Below, piece after piece: positions 1 to 15,000 of a stretch of 64,000 nt of DNA. A program made the position numbers and the translations under genes. The stretch comes from Crambe crambe (taxonomy: Eukaryota; Porifera; Demospongiae; Poecilosclerida; Crambeidae), in the NCBI GenBank assembly GCA_963924555.1, contig OZ004586.1, positions 682,001 to 746,000 of the forward strand, given 5' to 3'. The notes under the pieces were generated by a model. It made no database searches. It worked only from the letters and a program-made list of their open reading frames with translations, and was not told where the DNA came from. Position 1 is the stretch's first letter; each line of letters starts with the position of its first letter.

Positions 1-3000
1 GAGCTCAAGTATCCAGTTTCAGTCTTGATATGAACATCGGTATCCTCAACATCACCTTCGACGATGTGATAAATGGCAGCACATTTAGAGCTTTTGCTCT
101 CACCATTCAGGACGCAGCACTGGCCGATCTGACTTACACTTTAACTGACTCCACGGCAAGTAGGAGTAGCTCTCAAGACATCACCATCTCTCTCTCACAG
201 CAAGATAGAATTGGCATCAGTGAAATTGTTGGTCTTGCCACTGAACAGAATAACACTTATTTACGTATGCAAGCAGATGCTTTTGACGACTATGCAGGAA
301 GAGACATCATTGCTATCACTGATGGCAATGCGATCAGAGCTGCTGCTTACATCCAAGACTTTGAGGGAATAATGCTAGTAGAGGCCAGGCTGGATCTCAC
401 AGCTGAGACTTTGAGTCTAAGATTCAACGATATCTTGAATGCTAGCACGTTCCTCCTACAGCAAGTGACTCTCCAGAGCAACGAGAGCGCTCCTCCTGTC
501 AGATCTGTGGTATTGAGTGATGGAGTAGTGACAAGATCCAGAGATGCCGAGACTATCACTATTCAACTGGTTTCCAGTGATCTGAATGAATTGAAATCCT
601 TACCAGACCTTGCTACTTCCATGAGTGACACATTCGTGCGGATCCAACAAGACGCCATCATGGACCTTGCAGGTAATGGATTGGAAAGAACAGTAAGGCA
701 GCTGGATTTCTTCAACCGTGATAACACACCTCCAGAGCTCATCGATTTCACTTTCGATCTAAACATCGGATTGCTGGTATTCAATTTCTCGGAGACCATC
801 AACATCTCCACGCTGGAACCAACGTTCATTTCACTCCAAAATTCTGAATCTTCTGACGCTGTGAGCATAACAGTGAGTGGAGGAGTGGAAGCATTGCTTT
901 CCCTGACTTCAATCAGCCTTCGCCTCCCCCCTGGTGACTTTGAGAGCATCCAAGTGATGACAAACCTTGGAACGAGTGTGGATAACACCTTCCTCACTGC
1001 AACCAACCTGACCATATTCGACACCAGTGGCAACGCCTTGCAACCCATCAACTCATCCTCTGCACTGCAAGCCTCAAGAGTAGCAGGAGACCAAACCAGA
1101 CCACAAGTATTGTCCTTCTCTCTGGACGTGGATTCGGGGATCCTCTCTATTGAATTCGATGAAGTAGTGGATGGTGATAGTTTGAACATAACCGGTCTTG
1201 AGTTCCTGGATGCCCCTCCCCCCACCACTCGGGAGAGGTATCGTCTCACTAACGTAACAGTGTTCCCTGCGAGTAACACCACATTGGACATACAGCTTTC
1301 TGACGTTGATCTCAATGCTATCAAGGAGAATACAAGATTAGCCGTCAGCCCTACAACTTTCCTCAGTGTGTCTGATGTAGCCGTGACTGACTCCTCGCAG
1401 AATCCTGTGACCCCAAGGACACTGTTGGCTGCGTCAGTGACACAAGACAGCACTCCACCTACGCTGGTGAATTTCGTGCTTGATCTCAACACCTCCTCGA
1501 TCATCTTCACTTTCTCTGAGATTATCATGGCTTCTTCTTTCCAACCTAATTTCACAACACTCCTTTCAAGTGTGATGGCTACAATGCCTTCATACACTCT
1601 TCAGAATACTCAGAGAACAATGGTGGATTCACCTATCATCAACTTGCCTCTGTCTCAACTAGACGGCGATCAGATCAAATTGACTCGTGGTCTCGGATCC
1701 TCTACTGCTAACACTTTCATCTCTTTGCTCAATGATACCATCACTGATTTCAATAACAACAGGTTTGAAGCCCTGGCTAGCCCCAGGCAAGCATTCAGAG
1801 TGATCCAAGATGAGCTGGAGCCTTTATTGACGTCTTTCGTCCTTGATATGAACGCTGGAAGTCTGAGTTTGCAGTTTTCTGAGCCCGTTAATGCCATGAG
1901 TGTGAATATAGCTGGGATATCTCTCTACAGCAGTATGGGAGATATGGGACCAATGGTGACTCTGCAGTCATCCACTGTGAACAACACTGTGAATTCATCC
2001 AGGATCCTGATCGATTTGAGTGCTGATGACCTGAATAACATCAAGTTCCATAGTAGCCTTGGCATTCAGAATGCAGACACTTTCTTGACTCTAAGAAGTG
2101 GATCTTTTGAAGATTTGGTAGCTAATTCCATCCAAGTTATACCACTGCCAGGTCAGAGGTCAGCTATGGTTGTGGGTGATGTTACTGGTCCTACACTTGA
2201 AAGATATGTGTTCGATTTGGACACTGGTCATTTGAGTCTCACCTTTGATGAGATCATAGACGTATTCTCAGCCAGTGGTAACTCGTTTATCCTGCTCAAC
2301 CAACCAGGTAGCTTGGAGTCAGTGAGACTTACTCATCCAAATATTTCATCAGACAACAGAACCGTTTTAACAATCACGCTTTCGAACTCCGACTTGAACA
2401 GTGTTAAAGCTTTCAGAACTCTTGCCACGTCTCAAGCAAACACATATCTTGCTATTGACTCCACAGCTATCGATGATGTCGCAGGCAATGATATCATGGC
2501 CATTCCTACATCGGGTCCCCTCATGGCTGAAGATTTCGTCAATGACACCAGTAGACCACAACTTCGCCAGTTCTTTGTCAACATTGACGCAGGAAACATC
2601 ACCTTGGTCTTCAACGAGACGGTAAACGTTAGAGACACTTTAGTGGCAACGGAGCTTGTTTTCCAAGATAGCCAATCAAATAGTCCAAATTCCACCGTCA
2701 CGCTGTCAAATATGACTCTAATTCCCACATCAGATTCTAGTGTGGTGACCTTGATTGCCAGTCAAGTGGATGTCAACCGTCTTTTCACCAATAATCTCTG
2801 TCTGAACGAGAGTGATTGCTATTTGTCTTTCTCCGAGCGATTCGTGAGTGACATGAGTGGTAATTCCATCAGAGGTCAAGTGGGAGCAAATGCAGTTCGT
2901 GTCAATGAACTTGTCATCGACCCTAACCCTCCAGAGCTTGCTCAGTTTGTAACGTTCGATTTCAACCAAGGAACTTTTACACTCAGGTTCACCAAATCTG

Positions 3001-6000
3001 TCAGACCTGTTACATTCTCTCCTGAAAATATCACTCTAGCGAACACTAACAATCTCGAACGCAACACACAGAGAATCCAGTTAACTGGTGGAGAGATCAT
3101 AGCCTCTCTAGGACCTGAGATCACCGTACAGCTTGAGACTGTCGATCTGAATGCAATAAAGGCCAACAGACAGTTGTGTATTGTTCGATTCACTTGCTAC
3201 ATCCGTTTCTCTCGAGAAACCATCCAAGATCTTGCCAATAATCCGGTTGAGCCTGTTGGTTTTGGGACCGTATCGCTAATGGAGGTTCCATCTACTTTAA
3301 TACCTGATACGACAGGACCCGTTGTAGTCGGTTTCGACCTCAATTTGAACACCAACAGTCTCACAGTGGAGTTTGACGAACCCATCCAAGATTTCACCAC
3401 CTCGGCCATCACTGTGCAGAACACCTTCAATGGTACCATTAATTACACACTCTCTGTGTCTCTGTTCACTGCCATGGATACTCTAGTCTCCCTCAATCTC
3501 CCTGCTAACGATGTCGTAGCATTGAAATCCATCGATGGTTTAGCTCTGGACAACGAGACCACTTTCTTCACATACACATCGATGATAGCAAATGACAGAG
3601 GTGCTGGACTACCATCTGGTCAAACTCCAGCACAAGAAGCTGTCAATAATGTCAATCCTTTACAAGTAAGAACGTATATCCCTGACACTGCTCCACCAGT
3701 ATATGCCGAGTTCACTTCTTTCGATCTCAACTCCGGAGTGTTGACCGTGACTTTTGATGAGCCGGTGGATTTGAATACAATTGTGTATGAGAACTTCACC
3801 TTGCTGCAATCGGCCGTGGCCACCAGTGGAGTGACATTATCTCAAGGAACTGTGGAGTATATCAATTCGAATCGTCTGAGTCTTAGAGTGGGTCTCTCTC
3901 TTAGTGACCTTGAGCTTGTGAAGAGCAACATCGCATTAGCGTCTGGAGTTTCGAACACTTTCCTGAGGGTTAGTGAAGGAGCCATTGAAGATACATCCAA
4001 CACTGTTCTGAGAACCACTCTCACTCGACAGGTAGCAGACTTCCGTCCCGATCGTACCAGTCCTAACTTAGTGCGGTTCAATTTCGACTTAGACACTGGT
4101 CTACTGCAACTCACATTTGATGAGATTGTGGATGGTAGCACCATCCAGTTCAGATCCTTCACTCTCCAAAATGCTGCCACTGCTCCTTCTTCTTCCCACA
4201 CTCTGACTGGCGGTCCTAATCTGGACTCTGCTATCAGCGATACTATCAGCTTCAACATAGAGAGAGTTGACTTGGATGCCATCAGAGGTACAATGTCCCT
4301 TGCCACCAACGCAAACGACACCTTCCTCAACATCATAGCTACTGCTATTCGTGATTTAGCCGGCCTCAATATCAATGGCGTCACGAGACAGGTCACCAAC
4401 TTCACTGGGGACGACAGCATGCCTCGTCTGATTGGTTACAATCTAGATGTTGGTCGCGGGAGATTGGTTCTGGAATTCAGTGAAGCTGTCAACGTTTCCA
4501 CACTTGATGTCAGACGAATCACGCTCTTCAACGGCCCCAGCAGGAATGAATCCAACGTCACACTCACTCTCTCCGGTGGGACATTCAACGCAAACCTAAC
4601 GGCAGCCATTGTTAACATCGATCTACTCCAATCAGATGCTGACGTCATACGAAGAGAGCCAAACTTTGGAGGTAGTGATAATACATACTTGTCCATATCC
4701 GAGGGTGCAGTCCTGGATCCATCCAGTAATCCTCTAGAGGCCATAACTCCTGAGAACCCTCTGAACGTGACAATGGCTCTCATTGACCAAACTCCACCCG
4801 AGCTCACTGGATTCATGTTTGACTTGAACAGCGGTATCCTTGAGGTCTCGTTCAGTGAAGTGGTGGACAGTTCCACAGTCACTGTTTCAGGATTTGTGAT
4901 ATCGAATGGTGTTTCTCAGACCACATTCTACGCTCTCTCCACTTCACGAGTGGAAGTGAATCCAAACATGATGATCGTTTCATCCTTCAACATCTCCCTC
5001 AGTGATCTGGACTTGAACAGGATTAAGAGCACGTCCTCACTGGCAAATAGTGAGAGTGATACATTTCTGAGCGTGCTCATGAGAGCTGTGGTCGATACGA
5101 ACAATGTTCCTATCCAACCCTCAGTTCCAATATCAGCTCAACAGGTTGTCAGAGACACTACCGCACCATCTCTTTTGGATTTCCAGCTGGACTTGAATGC
5201 GAATGTCTTGATCTTGACATTCGGAGAAGCTGTCAACATCTCCAGCATCGAAGTTGATCAGATCACGCTATCTGATTCTCAAGTCTTATCTCCATCAAGC
5301 GTCTCTTACACCCTCAACACCAGCACACCCATGGACGTCTTGTCAAACTCTCTCACTATTTCACTCTCTGATCAAGATCTTGATGCCATCAAAGTCCTTA
5401 ACGATCTCGGAAATGATGAAAACGATACATTTATTTCGTTCTCTTCCCAACTGGGAGTCGACTTTTCTAACAATTCCATCAGAGCGATCAGCAGTTCTGC
5501 TGCCCAACCTGCTCAAAGTGTCAGACGAGACTCCATCCCTCCAACACTCATGAGATACTCCCTTGATTTGAATCTAGGTAGACTCGACCTCACCTTTTCT
5601 GAGCCCGTCAATGTCTCAAACATTGATTTTACAGGAATCACTTTACTGCCCGTCCCTCTCTCAACTGAACGAGTGTCTCTGACTTCAGGAAGAGTGTCAC
5701 CTCCAAACCAAAGAGAAGTTAGCATCTCTCTCACACAATCCGACCTCGATAATATCAAAATCAACTCCCTGATTGGTCAGTCTGCTCCAACTACTTACCT
5801 TGAGATCAGTGCAGGAGCATTTAGAGATGTGTCTGGAGTTCCCATCGCATCAGTCATTGGAAGCAATGCCGTTATGGCCTCAAGTGTCGTGCAGGATACA
5901 ACTCGTCCAGTGCTAACAGCCTTTGATTTCAGAATGGACAATGGCACGCTCCCTCTCTATGTGGTGCTGTACTTTGATGAAGCAGTTAATCCCGGCTCTA

Positions 6001-9000
6001 TAGTCTTGTCATCCCTGACGCTCTCTTCTGATGCCTCTGACACCAATACTTCTCTGACGTTAAATGGTAATATGGTCCAAACCATGTCAGAGTCGCGGAC
6101 TCTCAGAATCGACATCACCATGATCTCTCAGATTAGAAATCTCCCACCACTGGGTCAATTTGAGAACTCGACTCACCTCCTAGCTGCTTCATCCTTCATC
6201 CGAGATGCTCGAGGCAACCTCTACATCTCCACCAATACTACTATCCCATTAGCCAATCACACAGCAGACTTGATCCGACCAGAACTCCAGGCCTTCACTC
6301 TTGATCTCAATTCGGGCAATCTCTCACTAACATTCTCTGAGACTGTTATGCTACCATTCAATGTGTCCTCTCTGATGATCCTGGGCCTTCGAACGCTGTC
6401 AAGCCAGTCTTTGGTACCAACTGATGCAGCCGTATCAACTTCAGTTCCATCACGAATAGAGCTTGTTCTCACTGAGGATGAGCTGAACAGACTGAAGGCT
6501 CTCTCCATGGTGGGCTCTTTGAGGAATAATACATATGTTAGTATCGGTGAAGGCGCTGTGCAGGATTTGGCTGAGAATGATCTGATCGGTGTGCCACCAG
6601 CAAGTGCTGTAATGGTGATGGCTATAACGCCTGACACCACACCTCCTCGTCTCATCAATTTCTCTCTTGCTCTTGACAGAGCCGAAATTGTGTTGACTTT
6701 CAGTGAAACAGTGGATGCTTCGACACTCATCCCAACTCAAATCACACTGCAAAACACAGCCTCCAATCCATCAGCTAGTTACGCTCTCTCAGGGGGAGAT
6801 GTTTCTCGAATTGATAGTGCTGTGATCATGATATCCATGACAGAAGCAGACATTAACAGGATTCAGGGTATAGGGAATTTGGCTACATCTGCCAGTAATG
6901 TCTTCCTAGCAGCATCTAGAAACACTGTGAGAGATACAAGCGGAAACCAAGTGGAAGCAGTTGAGAACACGGCTGCTCTTTCTGTCTCTTCTTTCAACCT
7001 TGACACTGCTAACCCAAATCTTCTGGGCTTTGACTTCAATCTCAACAGTAGCCTACTTCTGCTCAGTTTCGATGAGTTTGTGAACGTTTCGACCTTGCAG
7101 ATAGGAGAGCTGACACTTCAGGATGGCTTCTCTATGATGGTCGCTGACTACTCACTCACATCAGCGGCTAGTGTTGATGTACAAGGAAGAAATATAGCAA
7201 TCACACTCTCTGAACTGGATCTGAATTCCATCAAGCTCTTACCACTCTGTTCCAGCCCTGAAAACTGCCATCTCTCTTACACCAATGACACCGTCTTAGA
7301 TGCAGTCGGACTTCCCCTGAACCCAAGGACTGACGGCAATGCCATCAACGTGACCCGTTATACCCGAGACACAATCTCACCAGCTCTCACATCCTTTGCA
7401 GTCCTAAATTTGGTGAACGGGACAATATTACTGCGATTCTCAGAAGCCATTAATGTCTCTAGCATAAACCCTCAAGAGATAACTTTGCAGACTCTCTTTG
7501 AGGATCCTATCTTGGCGTACAATCTTACTGGAGGAGAAGTCATGGCTAGTTCAGACGCCACAGCAGTGACCATCTCCCTGAATGCTCGAGATATCAACTT
7601 CATCAAGAGAGACAGACAACTCTGCACCATCAGGTCTACATGCTACATTACCGCTTCTAGTAATCTCCTTCAGGATACCTTTGGAAATCCCTTCACGGCC
7701 ATCAGGAATGAATTTCCAGGATTCATAGTGGGTGACTTGATCGACGACACTTTTGGACCGGAATTGGTATCTTTTGATCTTGATCTCAACAGCAATCGAC
7801 TAATCCTTCGTTTCAATGAGCCAATAGATTCCAGCAGTCTTCAACTCACCTCCCTTACGATCCAATCCGCAGCAAACTCTTCAGAAGCTGATTCTGTTCA
7901 TCGGCTGACTGGAGGGAGAGTGACAAGTGGTAATGTGGAAAATATTTTCATCAACCTCACAATGGAAGACGTGAATGCTTTGAAATTGATAAATGCTTCA
8001 AGCAGTGCAGACTTGACCTTCCTCTCTGCTCCAGCTGGCTTTGTTCTCGATACTGCTTTCACTCCGAACCGTGCTCCTGAAATATCTCCAAATGACGCTC
8101 TTAGCGTTTTAAATTACACAGCGGATTCTTCCTCTCCAACTCTCACCACTTTCAGCATCAACTTGAGGACAGAAGTCATCAGCCTGACCTTTGATGAACC
8201 TGTTCTCATAGAGACTTTCAATTTGTCCGGTCTTCTATTGCATTCAGGTCCCATGCAAACTGGTAATGTCGTACGATTGGAAGATGGAATCATCCAGAAC
8301 ACACAGACAGCCAGTACGATAATATCTGTGGTCCTCTCCAGGAGTGACATCGCAATGGTCAAACTAGATGCTGATTTCGGTACTCTCTCCAACAACACGT
8401 TTTTGACTCTAGAAACCGGAACTGTTGAAGACTCCAATGGAAATGACATTCTCTTCACTGATGGAGTGATGGTATCTCTACTTGAGGACGTTGGTGCAGT
8501 CTCCTTTGCCACATTGGACGAGTACACTCTTGATTTGAACACTGGTAATCTCATTCTAACCTTCAGCGATGTGATGAACATCTCCACCGAGTACTCGCCT
8601 GCTCTTAGACTCCAGAGCAGACGCACAGCTGGTACTGATATCTACACTCTCTCAAGAGATAGTCAATCCTCGGGCATGAACGGTCATATTGTTAACATCC
8701 AGCTCTCAGCTCTTGATCTCCTTAACATCAACTCCATTGCAACTCTGGCTGTGGATAGATCTACAACTTACCTCATCATGAGAGCTGATTATATTGATGA
8801 TTACAACGGCAATGATGTTCTCCCAATAACCGATGGCAAAGGAATGCAAGTCACCACTTTCATCGGTGACAGCTCACCACCTGAACTCAACAATGCCACC
8901 CTGGATCTGAACGCTGGTGCTCTAAATCTCTCCTTCTCCGATGCGATAGATCTTGGGAACATCACCGTCACGGGAATCACAATTCAGAATGAGGAGAGTG

Positions 9001-12000
9001 TTTCAACTGGAACGGTTCTTATTCCTCTCACGGGAGTCAATTCAATAGCAGTATCTAGAGATGGTCGCACTGTTATGCTTTCCCTCACCGTCACTGACCT
9101 CCAGGAACTGAGACTCAATACCAACATCGGAACTAATGAGAACGACACTTTCATCGCCATCCAATCCGGTTCCTTCCGGGATTTCTTTGCCAATAGTGTG
9201 AACGGAACGCCACCTGATGGTGCCTTCAGAGTGAACAACGTGATACGAGACATGACAGGACCTCTACTGAATAGCTTTGACCTTGATCTGAATACTGGGT
9301 TCCTCAATATCACATTCTCCGAGAGTGTAAATGCTTCCACTTTCGACCCCAGTGGCCTCACTCTGCTATCGAGTCGTACCTCAAATGCAGTCCAGTACAC
9401 ACTGACGACAGGAACTATCGAAGGAGCAGGCTTCCTGGCTTCAGTTCAACTCCAAGTCCAAGATCTGAATGCAATCAATCTCATTCAAAATCTTGGGAAT
9501 GACAGGAACGACACCTTCATCACTGTCCAGAGTAACTCCATTCAGGATTTGTCAGGGAATGATGCTAGAACCATCCCATCGACCAACGCTGTTCAAGCTG
9601 GTACGGTGATAGGTGATTCTTCATCTCCATCACTTGCTTCCTTCTCACTGGACTTGGATACTGGAGTCCTAAGGCTCACCTTTTCAGAGTTTGTGCTTCC
9701 ATCCTCTTTCAATTCCTCAGAGATCACACTGCAAAGTGAAAGCCTGAGGATGTCGTCTTCTCAGAACTTGACTCTGGATCCTGTACCTATTAACCAAGAT
9801 GTATCGGATGTTGTGAATGTGACACTCACTGATGATGACCTGAACTTTATCAAAGCTGCCTCTCGTCTTGGTGAAAGTGAGAATTCGACCTTCATAGCCA
9901 TCACTGACAATACAGTTAGTGATCTTTCGGGCAATAGAGTTGTCCCCATTTCATTTTCAGTAGCCAGACAGGCTAGCTTTGTGGTTCCTGATAGAGATCC
10001 ACCAGTTCTGGCAAACCTCACCTTAGATCTGGGCAGAGCAGTCCTGTCTCTCACGTTCTCCGAAACTGTCAGCTTCCGATCTCTGAATGTTTCTACAATT
10101 ACCATCCAAAACAGAGCCATGAACCCAACTGTGACCTATACCCTCACTGCAAGCTCACCCGTTCCTGAAGCGGAAGACAGAGTTGACATGGTAATGATAT
10201 CTCTGAACATTATTGATCTCAACAGTATTAAACTACGAGCTATTGGTAACTCGCCATCAGATACATTTGTGCTACCAGGTAATGCCACCATTGCTGATAT
10301 TGCTGGAAACTTCTTGGTCCAACCCGTACAAGGAGTAAGGGCCGGGGACGTTGTACCCGATGCTGCACCACCCATGTTACAAATGTTCACGCTCGATCTG
10401 AACGCATCTCAGCTCATCCTTACCTTCAATGAGGCCATTGATGTCAGTAGTCTCAATGCAAGTGGTCTGACTATAATCCCAGCACGTGGGATGGAAGATC
10501 CATCACGCTCTCTCACTCTCTCTGGAGGTGAGGCATCTATCAACTTCCAGGGTGAGCAAGTCACTCTACAACTGACCATGGCTGACGAGATCTTCTTGAA
10601 AGGAACCAGTGGAGTAGGTGAAACAGTCGTCAACACATTCTTGATCGTTAGCAATGGCTCCATATCGGATACATCTGGTTTTGATATACTGGAGACCACT
10701 TTATCAGAGGCTATTCCAGCAATGGCTGTCATTGAGGATGAAACCAGTCCACTCATTCTTAACTATACCATTGATTTGAACTCTGGTATGATGGTGCTCA
10801 CATTCGACGAACCAATCAGTGATACCATACGAGGAGAGGAAATTGAGATCTTGAATAGTGAGACGGCTACATCAGCTCTTTTTTCACTACAACCTTCCAC
10901 GACTGCCAGTTCTGTTTTGAATATCCTCACAGTGAGATTGGACGTCCGGGACTTAGATCGTATCAAACCTCTCGGAGATCAAATCTTCCTGCGACTTCTG
11001 AATGGCAGCATCTCTGATATATCCGATAACCCCATCCAGACTGTTCCGATTTCCGAAGCACTGCTCCCCACGAATATCACATCAGATACCACCAGACCTC
11101 GACTGGTGATATTCCACATCGACCTCACCAATGCCACCATTAGTCTCTTCTTCGATGAAGCAACTGATAGCACGAGTGTAGATCTGGGCCAGCTGATTTT
11201 GCAGAATGCTAATGTGTCCGAGAATGTCACTTTCACACCAACTGGAGGGTTAATTATGCCCCATCCAACAGTAACATCAGCTCTGATTGTCAACATCACG
11301 GTTCCCGATTTGAACGAGATCTACAGGTTGCAGTTATGCACCAATGAGAGCGATTGCTTCATCACGTACACTTCAGCTCTGGTCCGAGATCATGCTGGCA
11401 ATCAGGTCATTGACAGGTCTCTGAATGATACAATACCCCTGCAAGCCAGTCTGTACAGTCCAGACACCATCACTCCTCAGCTTCTCAGCTTTGTAACCTT
11501 TGACCTCGACACTGGGGTCCTCACTCTCAACTTCTCAGAAACTGTGCGAGCTTCTTCTATCAATTTCGATGGTGCCGTGTTGCTGTCTTTCCCTATCAAT
11601 CCACGCTCTCGACTGCGATTAACGGGAGGGACCACAGAGAGTGAGAACGGTCTCTTGATCTTCCTCCAACTGACACCAAACGACCTCACAGATCTGAAAC
11701 TTGACAATGGACTTTGCGGGGATTTCACCAGCTGTTACTTGGAGTTGCCTCTGGGAGCAATTCTGGATATGGCTGAGAATCCTGTCCAGGCCACAACTCT
11801 GAGGGCAGATTCATTTGTGGACGACACATCTGGTCCGATCATCACCAGGTTTGGACTTGATCTGAATACTGGGAGACTTTCATTGACATTCAATGAACCG
11901 GTTGTCCCTAATACACGCGACTTCACTGCCATCACTCTCCAGAATGCACCAGAATCAACCGTCAGATACCAACTGAATGGTGGAACACCAATAGCCACTA

Positions 12001-15000
12001 CCATCGGTCCAACGCTAGAATTCATACTCCTACCAACTGATCTAAATGCAATCAAATCCTTGGATAATCTAGCTTCCTCCAGAGTCAATACTTACCTCAT
12101 AACGACTTCAATGTTGGTTGAGGATGTCCGTAACTTGCAGAATATTCCATTGGTAGATGGAGCAAATGCTACGCAAGCTCTTCCGTATGTCAGAGACATG
12201 CAAGGACCTGTCCTCCAAACCTTTCAATACTTGGATCTGAACACTGGACGCCTTCAGTTCATCTTTGATGAGCCCGTAGACATCTCGACAGCAGACCTAA
12301 GCATGTTTACATTACAAAGTACAATTTCCAATGGAATTCTAGTGCCACTACGACAAGGCAATGCTACTTACGGTAATGATCGTACTGTGGTCAACATACA
12401 GCTCTCACGCGAGAATATAGTTGACATCAAGTCCAACAATGGCATTGGTACTTCAACCTTCAATACCTTCATCAGTGCTGGAACTAGAGCTATTCGCGAT
12501 ATTGCCAACAATCTCCTGACTGCTATACCATTCAGTGCAGCATTACATGTCCAACAGGTCATATCGGATTCCTCCTTCCCTACTCTCATTGGATTCGGCT
12601 TGGATATGAACTTGGGTGTTGCTACTCTCAACTTCGATGATGTGATGGATATTTCCAACTTCATGTCCACTGGCTTGTCAGTTCAGAGCGAAATGAGTTC
12701 CAATTTGATCTCGTATGACTTGACTGTCCCTAGCAGTAGTGTAGTGACAATGAGCGATGGGTTCGACGTGGAATTCAACCTCACTCTGACAGATCTGAGA
12801 GTTCTGCAAGCCAGTCCCAACCTGGCCACTTCCGAGAACGACACTTTCTTGACTGTTTCGGTCACAACTATCCCTGCCACAAATGGATTCCCCATCACTG
12901 CAATCAGTGCTAACAATGCCTTCCAAGTCACCAACTTCATCCCAGACACGACAAGACCCACCATCGAGCAGTTCACATTGGATCTGAACACAGGCGAGAT
13001 CATCATCACCTTCTCTGAGGTGGTCAACACTTCGTCCTTTGATTCCACTCAGATAACAATCCTCAACTCAATGAACGATTCTGGAAATTCCTTGAACCTG
13101 AATGTCAGTGTGGTCACGCCCACCACTCCTTCTGCCGTGGTGACCATACGGCTCACTTTTGAAGACTTGGAGGACATCAAGATAATGATGAATTTCGGAG
13201 ACAGTAACGAGACCACTTTCCTGGCGGCCACTAACGAAACCGTCTTCGATATGGTGGGCCTATCCCTCGAGGAGATTCCAGAAACTGACGCTTTGATAGC
13301 TGCAGTGCATCTCGAGGACAGAACAGGAGCGTTGCTTACCAATTTCTCTCTTGATTTGAACAGTGGGCTCCTTATATTTACCTTTGATGAAACTGTTCGA
13401 GTGGACACATTGAGTAGTGCAGTGATAACAATCCAGAGTGATCGCGTGAGGTCATCTTCTACCACCACTCTCACTCTGATGGGAGGTAGTGTCGTTTCTG
13501 GACAGATGGACGGTACTGTTGTCCAATTCACCCTCTCACAAAGTGACTATGACCGACTAAACACTGATCAATCGATAGCTCGTACAGCAAGCAATACTTT
13601 CATCAGTCTTGCTCCAGGACTGATCCTCGACACCAACTCAGTTCCAGCCAGGGCCATACCTGCTAACGATGCCTTACCTGTCGGTGAGTTCTTCCTGGAT
13701 GGTACACGACCTATCCTCAGAGGTTTCAACCTAGACATCAATTCTGGTCTGCTCACTCTTACTTTCAATGAACTTGTCTCTCCATCAAGTTTCATGAGCA
13801 ACTTCTTGACACTTCAGAGCGAAAATGCATCGTCACCTTCTGCAATGTTCACTCTTCCATCTGGCATTTCACCAACAGAAACATCAGATAGCGACACTCT
13901 AAACATTACACTCTCAACACAAGCCCTTAATGCAATCAAGGCAAACCAAGATCTGGCCACTTCGGAAGACGACACCTATCTCAGTGTCTTATCTGGAGCA
14001 GTCGTGGATGCTTTCCTGAATCCCTTGCAGCCAGTTGAGTCAGAAGATGCCATACAGGTGACCAGGTACACACCTGATACTGTCAGACCTAGTATTAACA
14101 CCATCTCATTGGACTTGGACAATAACATAATCATATTTGAAGTCTCAGAACCTGTCGATCTAACGTATTTCAATTCCTCTCAAATAACGATCATGAACAA
14201 TGCCCCAGATCCTATCAGTTACGTCCTCACTGGAGGAGAATTGGACATCAATGGAACACAGATCACACTCAGTTTGAATAATGCTGATATCTCGTTCCTC
14301 AAACGTAATTCCTCCCTGGCTACAAGCACAGCCAACACCTTGGTGTCTGCAACTCCCTTTACCTTCAGAGATACGGCTGGAAATAACTTTGTTGGAATAC
14401 CAGTGGATATGCCCAGACCTGTAAATAGCTTTGTGCCCGATACCTCTTCTCCTCGTTTGGTCTCTTTCCGCTATGAGGCTCCAGGTGACAGAGCAGGAGT
14501 GGTCCTTCGACTAATCCTCTCCGAGGTCATCGATGGCACGTCACTCAACGTCTCTCAGATCACTCTGCAAGAATCAAGTGATGTTAGCATGACTGGACAA
14601 TCTCTACGTCTGACTGGTGGTTCTTTCAGGCAAATCGATACATCGATAATAACATTGAATGTAACAGATGAAGACTATGCCAGCATCCTTTCCCAATCTC
14701 CCCTTGGAACTAGTATCAACACTACTTACCTCTCACTTCAATCTGGAGCTCTGACAGATCTAGTAGGTCGTCCTGTGGATGAAGTCAGTACCACCAATGC
14801 CCTGCAGGCTATTGTTTACTCGGTCGACTTGGTGTCACCTCGCGTGACTGCTTTCACTTACAACTTGAACACTAGCAGTATTATCCTCACATTCACTGAG
14901 ACAGTGAATCAGCAATCATACAATGCTTCTGAGTTCACTATCCAGGCCAGTCGCAATGACACAGAGATATCTTATTCTCTTACTGGCGGGGAAGCTACTG

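Larger units (their letters stand above)
3..8486 (+). repeat. Super-repeat copy 1 (units 1-23, first unit truncated)
   Basis: Unit starts: 3 (already past its linker), 357, 720, 1089, 1446, 1809, 2178, 2544, 2919, 3306, 3684, 4050, 4410, 4785, 5154, 5529, 5895, 6267, 6633, 7002, 7368, 7746, 8124. Phase marks present: FDDV and an ITDGN tail in unit 1; C-x5-C in units 8, 9, 20 and 21; one extra first-strand residue in units 9, 11 and 21; lengthened hairpin in unit 17; DL linker in unit 18. Units 1 and 2 lack the linker proline. The window happens to begin at phase 1, so the true boundary of this copy upstream cannot be seen. Confidence 0.85.

Noticed and set aside
563..1597. Antisense open frame of 344 codons
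   Set aside because: It lies exactly opposite the repeat frame; similar antisense frames recur throughout with the same codon offset. They reflect the sense composition (few codons whose complement is a stop), have no recognisable protein features, and track the repeats.
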